Below are positions 1-5,393 of a stretch of 5,393 nt of DNA, one piece after another (position 1 is the stretch's first letter; each line of letters opens with the position of its first letter). Source of the stretch: Capsulimonas sp. (GTDB taxonomy: Bacteria; Armatimonadota; Armatimonadia; Armatimonadales; Capsulimonadaceae); assembly GCA_025963815.1 (NCBI GenBank), contig JAOQAA010000577.1, forward strand, positions 1-5,393. The letters are read 5' to 3'. The translations under genes and the position numbers were made by a program. The notes under the pieces were generated by a model. The model had not been told where the DNA came from and did not search any database. It saw only the letters and a list, made by a program, of their open reading frames with translations.

Positions 1-1
1 G

Positions 2-724
2 AACACTACCCAGCCGGCCGCATACCGAGCCAATCTGACCGCGCTGCAGGCCGATGTCGCATCGGCGCAGGCGGATCTCACCAATGCGCGCGCACAGCTC
101 GCGCAAACGTCTTTGATCTCCCCCATCGACGGCTTCGTCTCCGCGCGCTACGCGGACCCAGGCACGTTGGCGTCCCCCGGCTCACCGGTGCTCGCACTTC
201 AGGCGCTGCGGCAAGTGTGGGCCACGATCGCCGTTCCGCAGGAGCAGATCCGGCACATCGGCGTCGGCCAAAACGCCGAAGTCACGGTCGATTCTCTCCC
301 CGGGCGGAAATTGGCGGCGCGCGTCATTCAAGTCAATCCCTCGGGCGATCCGGCCAGCCGTGACTTCACGGTGCGACTGGCGATGAACAACGGAGACGGC
401 GCCCTCAAGCCCGGCATGTTCGCCCGCGTCTCGCTGATCACCGAGTCTTACCCCCACGTGACCACCGTTCCCCCGGAAGCCGTGGAGAAGGATCAAGACG
501 GCTCGTTCGTCTGGCTTATCACTCCCGACGGCAAGCTTCAGCGCACTCCCGTGCAGACTGGCGCAAGCAGCGCCGCCGCCGTGGAGATCATAAAGGGAAT
601 CCAGCCTGGGGATCAGGTCGTCACGGTCAGCGGCGGACGGCTGAAGGATGGACAGGATGTCAAGATCAACAGTCCGACGGACATCAGTAACAAGAAGGGC
701 AGCGGCAAAAAGCGCCGCGCCTAA
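2..724 (+). CDS. Efflux RND transporter periplasmic adaptor subunit (HlyD/AcrA-type), 5'-truncated
   Basis: This is the membrane fusion protein of a tripartite RND exporter; such proteins bridge the inner-membrane pump and an outer-membrane channel in the periplasm. The frame is open from base 2 and gives 240 residues; the start, signal or lipid anchor, first lipoyl half and first hairpin helix lie upstream of the window. Visible in order: the second helix of the alpha-hairpin (about residues 5-37, Ala/Gln/Leu-rich, alternating ADVASAQADL and ARAQLAQT); the second lipoyl half with the family signature SPIDGFVSARYADPG at 40-54; the beta-barrel domain (about 72-148, including LKPGMFARVSL); and the membrane-proximal domain (about 150-222, with GIQPGDQVVTVSGGRLKDG). 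The tail ends in a basic stretch, KKGSGKKRRA. The pump gene follows after 76 bp, as expected for an adaptor-pump operon. Family assignment is firm; the substrate cannot be read. Confidence 0.93.
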   Translation, partial: NTTQPAAYRANLTALQADVASAQADLTNARAQLAQTSLISPIDGFVSARYADPGTLASPGSPVLALQALRQVWATIAVPQEQIRHIGVGQNAEVTVDSLPGRKLAARVIQVNPSGDPASRDFTVRLAMNNGDGALKPGMFARVSLITESYPHVTTVPPEAVEKDQDGSFVWLITPDGKLQRTPVQTGASSAAAVEIIKGIQPGDQVVTVSGGRLKDGQDVKINSPTDISNKKGSGKKRRA

Positions 725-760
725 CTTGGATATCTATTGGACATTGCCGATTCGATCGAT

Positions 761-800
761 TTAGAAATAAGCACGTTGTTTTAGAAACGAGCCAGTCGTT
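761..800. repeat. Two tandem 20-bp units directly before the pump start codon
   Basis: Bases 761-780 (ttagaaataagcacgttgtt) and 781-800 (ttagaaacgagccagtcgtt) are head-to-tail copies matching at 15 of 20 positions, with no spacer. The second copy ends at the base before the ATG at 801. The unit length is close to two helical turns, so proteins bound to both copies would lie on the same DNA face. The preceding 20 bp (741-760) is not a third copy. Both units are AT-richer than the flanking genes. Confidence 0.8.
765..800. promoter_or_regulatory. Candidate twin operator (inverted repeats) for the downstream MarR-type repressor
   Basis: Each 20-bp unit contains an inverted repeat. In the second it is perfect: AACGA (786-790), 5-nt spacer, TCGTT (796-800). 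In the first, AAATAA (765-770), 5-nt spacer, TTGTTT (776-781) pairs at 5 of 6 positions. MarR-family dimers are known to bind short palindromes in their own operon's control region, often in pairs. Assigning these sites to the MarR protein at 4004-4510 is inference from position and symmetry. The sites also overlap the pump's ribosome-binding region, so control at the RNA level is an alternative. Confidence 0.45.
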
Positions 801-3800
801 ATGAGTATCGCCAGAGTTTCCGTCACCCGCCCCGTTGCGGTCACAATGCGTATCGCCGCGCTGGTTTTGCTGGGCGCTGTTTGTCTGAGCAAGCTGCCGG
901 TGGACCTGCTGCCGAACGTCTCTATTCCGACCGTCTCCGTCGTGACCCAGTGGCCGAACGTCTCGCCCGAGGAGATTGAAACGGAGCTGACGCGTCCGAT
1001 TGAGGAGGCTGTTTCAGCCACCCCGGGTGTCTCCACCGTCACCTCCTCCAGCACCCTCGGGAGCTCGACCGTGCGGATCCAGTTTGGCTGGGGCACGGAT
1101 GTGGGGCAAGCCGCCATCGACGTTCTGCAAGTCGTCGAGCGCGCGCGCCAGCGTCTTCCAACCGACCCTACCCTGCAAACGCCGACGGTTTTCAAGTTCG
1201 ACCCTTCCCAGCTGCCCATCTTAGTTTACGGCGTCAGCGGCATCGACGATCCGGTCAAGCTGCGCACCGTTCTCGACAATGAAGTCTCCCCGCTGATTGA
1301 GGCGGCAAACGGCGTGGCGTCGGCTGTCACGACCGGAGGAAATACGCGCGCCATTCTGGTGAACGCCGATCCGGATCGACTGCGCGCGTATGGCCTGGGG
1401 ATCGACGATATCAGCAAGCGGATTATGCAGGAGAACCTGAACCTGCCCGCCGGCATCGCGAAGCAAAGCAATACGGAGCTGACAATTCGAAGCCTGGGCT
1501 GGTTCACCAATCCTTCCCAGATCGCACAGGTTCCGCTCACGTCTACGAATGGACGGATCGTGACCGTGGGCGATGTCGCCGACGTCTCGGATTCGGCGCA
1601 GGAGCAGCGGCTTTACACGCGGCTCAACGGAAATCTTGCGGCGGGAATTATCATCAGCAAGCAGAGCGGCTCCAATACGGTCGATACGGCAAAATCCGTT
1701 GCGGATAAGGTTGCGGAGGTGCAGAAGCGTTATCCGCAGCTGAAGTTCAGCAAAGTGTACGATCAATCGCAGTTTATCGACAACGCCATCACGGACTTGA
1801 AGGCGAACGCGATTCTGGGCGGCGCGCTGGCGATCGTGATTTTGCTGTTCTTCCTCCGAAACGTCCGCAGCACGATGGTCGTGGCGCTGTCGATCCCGAT
1901 CTCGATCTTCTCAACGTTTTCGCTGCTCTACATGTGCGGGTTCTCGCTCAACACTATGTCGCTCGGAGGTCTGGCCCTCGCCACGGGGCTGATTGCCGAC
2001 GACGCCGTGGTCGTGCTGGAAAACATTTACCGGCACTTTGAACGCGACAGAGTGAGGCCAGCCGATGCGGCGATTGCGGGGACGAATGAGATCATGTCGG
2101 CGGTGTTCGCCTCCACGATCACGGTCATCGTCGTGTTCCTTCCTCTGCTGCTCATCAAAGGGCAGACGGGACAGATGTTCACGCAGTTCGCGCTCGTGGT
2201 CATCTTCTCGATTTCCATCTCGCTGCTCGACGCCGTTACGGTTGTCCCCATGCTCGCCTCGCGTCTGATGAACGACAGCGACCACGACCCGTCAAAGAAG
2301 TCACACAGCCTGCTTCAGCGGACATTCGATAAGTTCGGAACCTGGTTCGACGCGATGGATAACTCTTACCGTCGTGGACTGACCTGGGCGCTCCGGCATC
2401 GTCCCTTGGTGATCATCGGCGCTCTCACCATGCTCGGCCTCAGTCTGTTGTTGATTCCGCAGATCGGCACGGAGATCATGCCGCAGACGGATAGCGGCGA
2501 CGTACAGATCAATGTCAAATTGCAGCCTGGGACGGCGCTCGCCACGACGAATAAACTGATTGAGAATGTCGCCGCCGCCGTCAAGAAAAATGAGAATGTG
2601 GAGACCGTCTTCGCCGCGTCGGGGTCCGGCCTCAGTCTGCGCGGCACGAGCGCGGCGCTGAACGGCAATCAAGGCGCGCTGATGGTTCGTCTCAAGGAAA
2701 ACCGCAAACAAAAGACCGCGGATGTCGTCAAGGATCTGCACTCGCAGTTTGCGCAGTTCCCCGGCGCGCGCGTCAGTGTCAATCAAGTCGACGTCGTGTC
2801 GCGTATTCTATCTGGCGGCAACAACAATGTGGAGGTGGATGTGTTCGGCAGCGACATTCCACAGCTCGCGAGCATCGGCCAGGACGTCGTCGCGAAGGTC
2901 CGCGGCATCCCCGGCATTACCGGCGTGGACGTCAACTGGCAGGAAGCGTCGCCGGAGATGCAATGGAAGATCGACCGGGACAAGGCGATCCAGCAGGGCG
3001 TGACATTCCAGGATGTCGCCAACACCCTCGGCGCCGCGACCAACGGATCGGTCTCAAGTTACTATCAGGAGAACGGCTACCAGTATCCGATCGTCGTGCA
3101 GGTTCCCGAGGAAAAGCGGCGCACCGAGCAGCAGCTCAATACGTTGCCGATCACGCCGAGCCTGGGCGGGACGACGCCGCATACGATCATGCTGCAGCAG
3201 GTCGCGCATCCAGAGTACAATCAAGGCCCGGGCGAGATCACGCGTCAAGACCGACAGCGTTATATCGCAATCACCGGCACGCCGCAGGGGCGATCTTCGG
3301 GAGACCTGCAAAAGGATATCGCAAAGGCGCTTAAGGGATATCAGATGCCGCAGGGTTACTACTGGGACTGGGGCTATAATCAAAAGCAGCAGGCGCTGGA
3401 GTTTGGCGGCATGGGTATTGCCGTGGCGCTCGCGATCGCGCTGATCTACATGCTGCTCGCCGCGCAGTTCGAATCCTTTGTGCACCCATTGACCATTCTG
3501 TGCTCCGTGCCCGTTGCGGCAGTCGGCGTGCTGCTGGCGCTATTCTTAACGGGACGCTCGTTTGGCCTGACGGCGCTGATCGGCGTCCTGATGCTGGTGG
3601 GTATCGTCGTCAAAAACGGGATCCTCTTGGTAGAATACACGAACGTATTGCGCTCCCGGGGCTATAAACGCGACGAAGCCGTATTGGAAGCCGGCCCCAC
3701 CCGTCTGCGCCCTATCCTCATGACCACCAGCGCCACGGTGCTCGGCATGATGCCGATCGCGCTGGAACTGGGCAAAGGCTCCGAGACCAACGGACCGATG

Positions 3801-4007
3801 GCGACCGCCGTGATCGGCGGCCTGCTGACATCGACCATCCTGACCCTGTTTGTCGTTCCCACTGTCTACACGCTGTTCGACGACCTGGGCCGCCGGTTCC
3901 GCAAGAACGACAAAGACCTTTCCGCTCCGGTGCTGGTGGGACCAACCCCAGCGGCGGTAGGCGACGGACCGCTGGCGGCAGAGCCGTCAGAAAGACTGGA
4001 AGTATGA
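801..4007 (+). CDS. RND efflux pump permease subunit (AcrB/MexB-like, HAE family)
   Basis: This inner-membrane drug/proton antiporter works as a homotrimer with the adaptor encoded just upstream. Its 1068 residues are close to the 1030-1070 usual for the family, so it looks complete. Visible: TM1 at about 12-30; first periplasmic porter region 31-335; TM2-TM6 between about 336 and 487; amphipathic linker 500-530; TM7 about 534-553; second porter region 554-866; TM8-TM12 between about 869 and 1026. The proton-relay residues are present: the Asp pair D400/D401 in TM4 (GLIADDAVVVLEN), K938 in TM10 (VVKNGILLVEY), R968 and T975 in TM11 (RLRPILMTT). The Asp pair and absence of metal-pump features favour export of organic compounds over CusA-type metal export. 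A hydrophilic Pro/Ala-rich tail (about 1040-1068) follows TM12. ATG 801 gives the normal N-terminus (short helix, then RPVAV entering TM1); only a weak purine-rich site (784-790) precedes it. The stop overlaps the next gene's start. Confidence 0.96.
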   Translation: MSIARVSVTRPVAVTMRIAALVLLGAVCLSKLPVDLLPNVSIPTVSVVTQWPNVSPEEIETELTRPIEEAVSATPGVSTVTSSSTLGSSTVRIQFGWGTDVGQAAIDVLQVVERARQRLPTDPTLQTPTVFKFDPSQLPILVYGVSGIDDPVKLRTVLDNEVSPLIEAANGVASAVTTGGNTRAILVNADPDRLRAYGLGIDDISKRIMQENLNLPAGIAKQSNTELTIRSLGWFTNPSQIAQVPLTSTNGRIVTVGDVADVSDSAQEQRLYTRLNGNLAAGIIISKQSGSNTVDTAKSVADKVAEVQKRYPQLKFSKVYDQSQFIDNAITDLKANAILGGALAIVILLFFLRNVRSTMVVALSIPISIFSTFSLLYMCGFSLNTMSLGGLALATGLIADDAVVVLENIYRHFERDRVRPADAAIAGTNEIMSAVFASTITVIVVFLPLLLIKGQTGQMFTQFALVVIFSISISLLDAVTVVPMLASRLMNDSDHDPSKKSHSLLQRTFDKFGTWFDAMDNSYRRGLTWALRHRPLVIIGALTMLGLSLLLIPQIGTEIMPQTDSGDVQINVKLQPGTALATTNKLIENVAAAVKKNENVETVFAASGSGLSLRGTSAALNGNQGALMVRLKENRKQKTADVVKDLHSQFAQFPGARVSVNQVDVVSRILSGGNNNVEVDVFGSDIPQLASIGQDVVAKVRGIPGITGVDVNWQEASPEMQWKIDRDKAIQQGVTFQDVANTLGAATNGSVSSYYQENGYQYPIVVQVPEEKRRTEQQLNTLPITPSLGGTTPHTIMLQQVAHPEYNQGPGEITRQDRQRYIAITGTPQGRSSGDLQKDIAKALKGYQMPQGYYWDWGYNQKQQALEFGGMGIAVALAIALIYMLLAAQFESFVHPLTILCSVPVAAVGVLLALFLTGRSFGLTALIGVLMLVGIVVKNGILLVEYTNVLRSRGYKRDEAVLEAGPTRLRPILMTTSATVLGMMPIALELGKGSETNGPMATAVIGGLLTSTILTLFVVPTVYTLFDDLGRRFRKNDKDLSAPVLVGPTPAAVGDGPLAAEPSERLEV

Positions 4008-4510
4008 ACGCCCCCGCCGAACCCGCCCGAGAAGCGCTGACCGATCAGGCGCGGCAGCTTGAAGACCTGCTGCCGCGCCTCAACCGCCGCCTCTTCGAGA
4101 TCCCTCCGGGCGACCCTACAGGGGATCTTCCCCTCGCCCAGCTGCGCGTCTGCGCCTTTCTGCTCGGCGGCCCCTCCGGAATGACCGCGCTCGCCGAAGA
4201 GCTGGACATTTCGGTGAGCGCCGCCACGCAGCTCGCCGACCGACTGGAGCGCGCCGGTCTCGTCCAGCGTATCCCCGACCCGATCGACCGCCGTATCCGC
4301 CATATCTCCCTCACGGAGCACGGTGTGGATGTGATGGAGACACGCCAGCGCCGCCGTATCAGCCGTGTGCGGGAAGTGCTCTCACAACTGGGCCAGGACG
4401 AGTGCGCCGCCGCCCTCAGCGCTCTCACCACGCTGCTGGACGCCAGCCGCCGTATTCCCAGCGCACAGGACCTTCATGAAGGATCGCAGAGCGCCGGCGA
4501 GCGAGTATAA
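4004..4510 (+). CDS. MarR-family winged-helix transcriptional regulator
   Basis: This 168-residue, probably dimeric DNA-binding protein is the likely ligand-responsive repressor of the efflux operon. The winged-helix domain runs from about 43 to 108: helix 44-56 (PLAQLRVCAFL), helix-turn-helix 59-86 (GMTALAEELDIS, then the recognition helix VSAATQLADRLERAGLV), and the MarR wing signature DPIDRRIRHISLTEHG at 92-107, with D95, R96 and R97 in the usual wing positions. Predicted helices on both sides (about 8-33 and 110-148) would form the dimer interface. Its ATG overlaps the pump's TGA as ATGA (4004-4007), which implies the same mRNA and translational coupling; GGAAG at 3998-4002 is too close to be an ideal ribosome site. 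Because it lies after rather than before the pump, repressor level should follow pump expression (negative feedback). Control of this operon is inferred from linkage; the ligand is unknown. Confidence 0.9.
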   Translation: MNAPAEPAREALTDQARQLEDLLPRLNRRLFEIPPGDPTGDLPLAQLRVCAFLLGGPSGMTALAEELDISVSAATQLADRLERAGLVQRIPDPIDRRIRHISLTEHGVDVMETRQRRRISRVREVLSQLGQDECAAALSALTTLLDASRRIPSAQDLHEGSQSAGERV

Positions 4511-4511
4511 T
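4506..4511 (+). promoter_or_regulatory. Perfect TATAAT -10 box, probable leaderless promoter of the EVE-domain gene
   Basis: TATAAT at 4506-4511 spans the stop codon of the MarR gene (4508-4510). Its last T is 6 nt before the A of the ATG at 4518, so a transcript starting the usual 7 nt after the box would begin at or next to the start codon. No Shine-Dalgarno-like sequence sits at a proper distance before 4518, and no convincing -35 hexamer is present near 4483-4488 (atcgca). A -10 box just upstream of an ORF without an SD site is a known layout of leaderless mRNAs. The match may be chance, but its placement is apt. Confidence 0.5.
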
Positions 4512-4517
4512 ATTCGC

Positions 4518-4979
4518 ATGGCAAATTATTGGCTTGTGAAAAGCGAACCGACGTGTTACTCCATCGACGAACTGGCGCAAGACGGCTCGACCCACTGGGA
4601 CGGCGTGCGCAACTATCAGGCGCGCAACTTCATGCGCGACGGCATGAAGCTGGGCGACAAAGTCCTCTACTACCACTCCAACTGCGACCCGCCCGGCATC
4701 GTCGGCGTCGCCGAAATCAGCCGCGAGGCCTACCCCGACCATACCGCCTGGGACCCGGCCAACGATCACTTCGACCCCAAGTCCACCCCCGACAAACCGA
4801 TTTGGATGATGATGGAGATCAAATTCGTCTCCAAGTTCCTGCGCGAAGTATCGCTCCCGGAACTGAAGGCGACCGAGGGCTTGGATGGCTTGGTCGTGAT
4901 CCAGAAGGGCTCGCGCCTGTCGGTGCAGCCGGTGAGCGAAGCGCATTTTGAGTTGATTTGTGGGATGGGCGGCCTATAA
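4518..4979 (+). CDS. EVE domain-containing protein (PUA-like, Thy28/DUF55 family)
   Basis: This 153-residue single-domain protein is full length for the standalone bacterial EVE family. EVE domains belong to the PUA-like fold and are known as readers of modified bases in DNA or RNA; the ligand of most free-standing bacterial members is unsettled. Family blocks seen: YWLVKSEP at 4-11, WDGVRNYQARNFMRD at 27-41, GDKVLYYHSNCDPPGIVGVAEI at 46-67, AWDP...FDPKS at 77-89, the beta strand WMMMEIKFV at 96-104, and GSRLSVQPV at 131-139. The aromatic residues W5, W27, Y51, Y52 and H53 are the kind that line the base-binding pocket. ATG 4518 is chosen because the conserved domain begins at residue 4; the frame stays open upstream to about 4365, but that stretch runs inside the MarR gene. 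The gap to the MarR gene is 7 bp, so it may be read through from the pump operon as well as from its own promoter. A functional link to efflux is not evident. Confidence 0.93.
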   Translation: MANYWLVKSEPTCYSIDELAQDGSTHWDGVRNYQARNFMRDGMKLGDKVLYYHSNCDPPGIVGVAEISREAYPDHTAWDPANDHFDPKSTPDKPIWMMMEIKFVSKFLREVSLPELKATEGLDGLVVIQKGSRLSVQPVSEAHFELICGMGGL

Positions 4980-5008
4980 GACGACGGCTCATTTTCCACG
5001 CCGCATTG

Positions 5009-5036
5009 TACCCACCCCGGCGATTCTACCCACCCC
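5009..5036. repeat. 10-bp direct repeat at the left edge of the inverted-repeat element
   Basis: TACCCACCCC occurs at 5009-5018 and again at 5027-5036, separated by ggcgattc. The inner copy is mirrored in the right arm (5156-5165), the outer one is not. TACCCA alone occurs again just past the right arm at 5182-5187, so TACCCA brackets the whole element (5009-5014 and 5182-5187). That could be a 6-bp target duplication, but the same word is part of the arm, which weakens the case. Confidence 0.6.
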
Positions 5037-5176
5037 CGCGCTCCGCGCGCCCCCTCCCGCAACGGGAAAGGTATTCGGACCGAATGCGCAGACGGCTTTC
5101 GTAAGAGGCAATCTTCCAACCCACTCCCGTTGCGGGAGGGGTCGCGCGGAGCGCGGGGGTGGGTAGAATCGCCGGG
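5016..5176. repeat. 161-bp inverted-repeat element, 52-bp arms (MITE-like or long-palindrome repeat)
   Basis: The left arm 5016-5067 pairs with the right arm 5125-5176 at 51 of 52 positions (single mismatch 5050/5142) around a 57-bp central segment, 5068-5124. Each arm holds two smaller palindromes: CGCGC-tcc-GCGCG (5037-5049, mirrored at 5143-5155) and TCCCG-caa-CGGGA (5055-5067, mirrored at 5125-5137), so hairpin, cruciform and cloverleaf folds are all possible. The arms are almost pure G+C. No coding frame in it looks like a protein. It begins 36 bp after the EVE stop and ends 96 bp before the sigma-factor start. Near-perfect arms suggest recent origin or selection on pairing, as in non-autonomous terminal-inverted-repeat elements; a strong RNA hairpin at the end of the EVE transcript is a second possibility. 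No T-run follows either arm, so a classical terminator is unlikely. Confidence 0.85.
5073..5085. repeat. 13-bp perfect palindrome in the loop of the inverted-repeat element
   Basis: ATTCGG (5073-5078), a central A, and CCGAAT (5080-5085) form a perfect inverted repeat inside the 57-bp central segment. The spacer is too short for a tight RNA hairpin without opening the inner pairs, so it reads more like a protein-binding dyad or the remnant of a further nested repeat. Confidence 0.5.
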
Positions 5177-5183
5177 TTTCATA

Positions 5184-5227
5184 CCCAGGGATTCTGGGCC
5201 TGCACTATCCACTAAAAATAAATTTTT
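5184..5227. other. Short hairpin and AT-rich tract upstream of the sigma-factor gene
   Basis: CCCAG (5184-5188), a 5-nt loop, and CTGGG (5194-5198) make a small stem just outside the large repeat. It is followed by a self-complementary AT tract, AAAAAT-aa-ATTTTT (5214-5227). The stem has no adjoining T-run, so it is not called a terminator. The AT tract stands out in this GC-rich region and lies 46-59 bp before the ATG at 5273, where a promoter for the sigma-factor gene would be expected. No clear -35/-10 pair could be fixed, and no GGAAC-like ECF autoregulatory -35 was seen. Confidence 0.35.
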
Positions 5228-5272
5228 CCCTCGCGACGCTTTTCCCCCTCAATACAACACTAAGTAACTAGA

Positions 5273-5393
5273 ATGGCAGAATGGGAGGACGATGAGCGGT
5301 TAGCCAAGGCCTATGTGGCCGAGGGCGATCCCCGGGCGCTGGAGACGCTGTATCGACGTCATGTCGATGCGACGTACGGTTTCGCTCATCGCT
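5273..5393 (+). CDS. ECF-type RNA polymerase sigma factor (sigma-70 region 2), 3'-truncated
   Basis: Only the first 40 codons are in the window. After a short acidic N-terminus (MAEWEDDERL), the protein reads AKAYVAEGDPRALETLYRRH and then VDATYGFAHR, which fits region 2.1 of extracytoplasmic-function sigma factors: a leading helix, the conserved GD, then ALxxLYxRH and a Y-x-FAxR helix. These factors direct RNA polymerase to stress or envelope regulons and are often followed by an anti-sigma gene, which would lie beyond the window. ATG 5273 is favoured because an in-frame stop (TAA, 5261-5263) closes the frame upstream and no other start lies between. No Shine-Dalgarno site precedes it; the GGAGG at 5284-5288 is inside the coding region. 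The subgroup cannot be told from this fragment. Confidence 0.82.
   Translation, partial: MAEWEDDERLAKAYVAEGDPRALETLYRRHVDATYGFAHR

Noticed and set aside
729..770. Sigma-70 promoter in the adaptor-pump gap
   Set aside because: TTGGAC (737-742) and TTGCCG (744-749) are weak -35 candidates and no fitting -10 lies 16-18 bp further on. Not supportable by eye.
1221..1766. Reverse-strand open frame of 181 codons inside the pump gene
   Set aside because: It is antisense to a conserved RND coding frame and has no recognisable domain. High GC leaves long antisense frames open by chance; the same applies to the other antisense frames at 182-496, 761-1219, 1911-2285, 2301-2786, 3054-3485 and 3866-4321.
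4365..4517. Upstream extension of the EVE frame within the MarR gene
   Set aside because: The conserved EVE domain begins at the fourth residue after ATG 4518. The upstream part is an out-of-frame reading of the MarR gene and has no EVE similarity.
4960..5166. Forward 68-codon open frame over the inverted repeat
   Set aside because: It starts inside the EVE gene in another frame, has Pro/Arg/Ala low-complexity composition, and no family resemblance.
5009..5187. CRISPR array
   Set aside because: Only an inverted pair and one short direct repeat are present; there is no series of regularly spaced repeats.
5184..5198. Rho-independent terminator (CCCAG stem) after the EVE gene
   Set aside because: The stem is only 5 bp and is followed by cctgcactatcc, not a T-run.
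4766..5212. Reverse-strand open frame of 148 codons spanning the EVE gene 3' half and the inverted repeat
   Set aside because: It runs antisense to a clearly coding EVE gene and then through the GC-only repeat, which yields low-complexity Arg/Gly text. This is the usual spurious product of such repeats.
5281..5295. Alternative start for the sigma factor using the GGAGG at 5284-5288
   Set aside because: The ATG 3 nt after it (5292) is out of frame and meets a stop after three codons. In-frame alternatives would cut into region 2.1.

Overview
The window is a gene-dense, GC-rich (about 60% by eye) bacterial chromosome segment with every recognisable gene on the + strand. An intact HlyD-type adaptor and RND pump pair implies an envelope with an outer membrane, so a diderm host. 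The sequence does not fix the phylum. Weak or absent Shine-Dalgarno sites and one leaderless-looking promoter would suit a deep-branching diderm lineage, but that is only a guess.

Layout: (1) 2-724, the C-terminal 240 residues of a periplasmic adaptor (membrane fusion protein), whose 5' end lies outside the window. (2) 725-800, a 76-bp gap. Its last 40 bp are two tandem 20-bp units, each containing an inverted repeat, ending exactly at the next start codon. (3) 801-4007, a complete 1068-residue RND efflux permease with all proton-relay residues present. (4) 4004-4510, a MarR-family repressor whose ATG overlaps the pump stop codon (ATGA). (5) 4518-4979, a complete 153-residue EVE-domain (PUA-like) protein, 7 bp after the repressor, with a perfect TATAAT placed to start transcription at its ATG. 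(6) 4980-5272, a 293-bp non-coding gap dominated by a 161-bp element with 52-bp inverted arms (51/52 matching). (7) 5273-5393, the first 40 codons of an ECF-type RNA polymerase sigma factor cut by the window edge.

Genes 1-3 form one unit: adaptor and pump build a drug or toxic-compound exporter (an outer-membrane channel gene is not seen here), and the co-translated MarR protein is the obvious candidate regulator. The tandem palindromic units before the pump are its best candidate operator. The EVE protein may be read through from this operon but appears to have its own promoter. The inverted-repeat element separates this block from the sigma-factor locus.

The protein families are all known. 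The points most worth a second look are the twin palindromic repeat before the pump, the large inverted-repeat element, and the leaderless start of the EVE gene.
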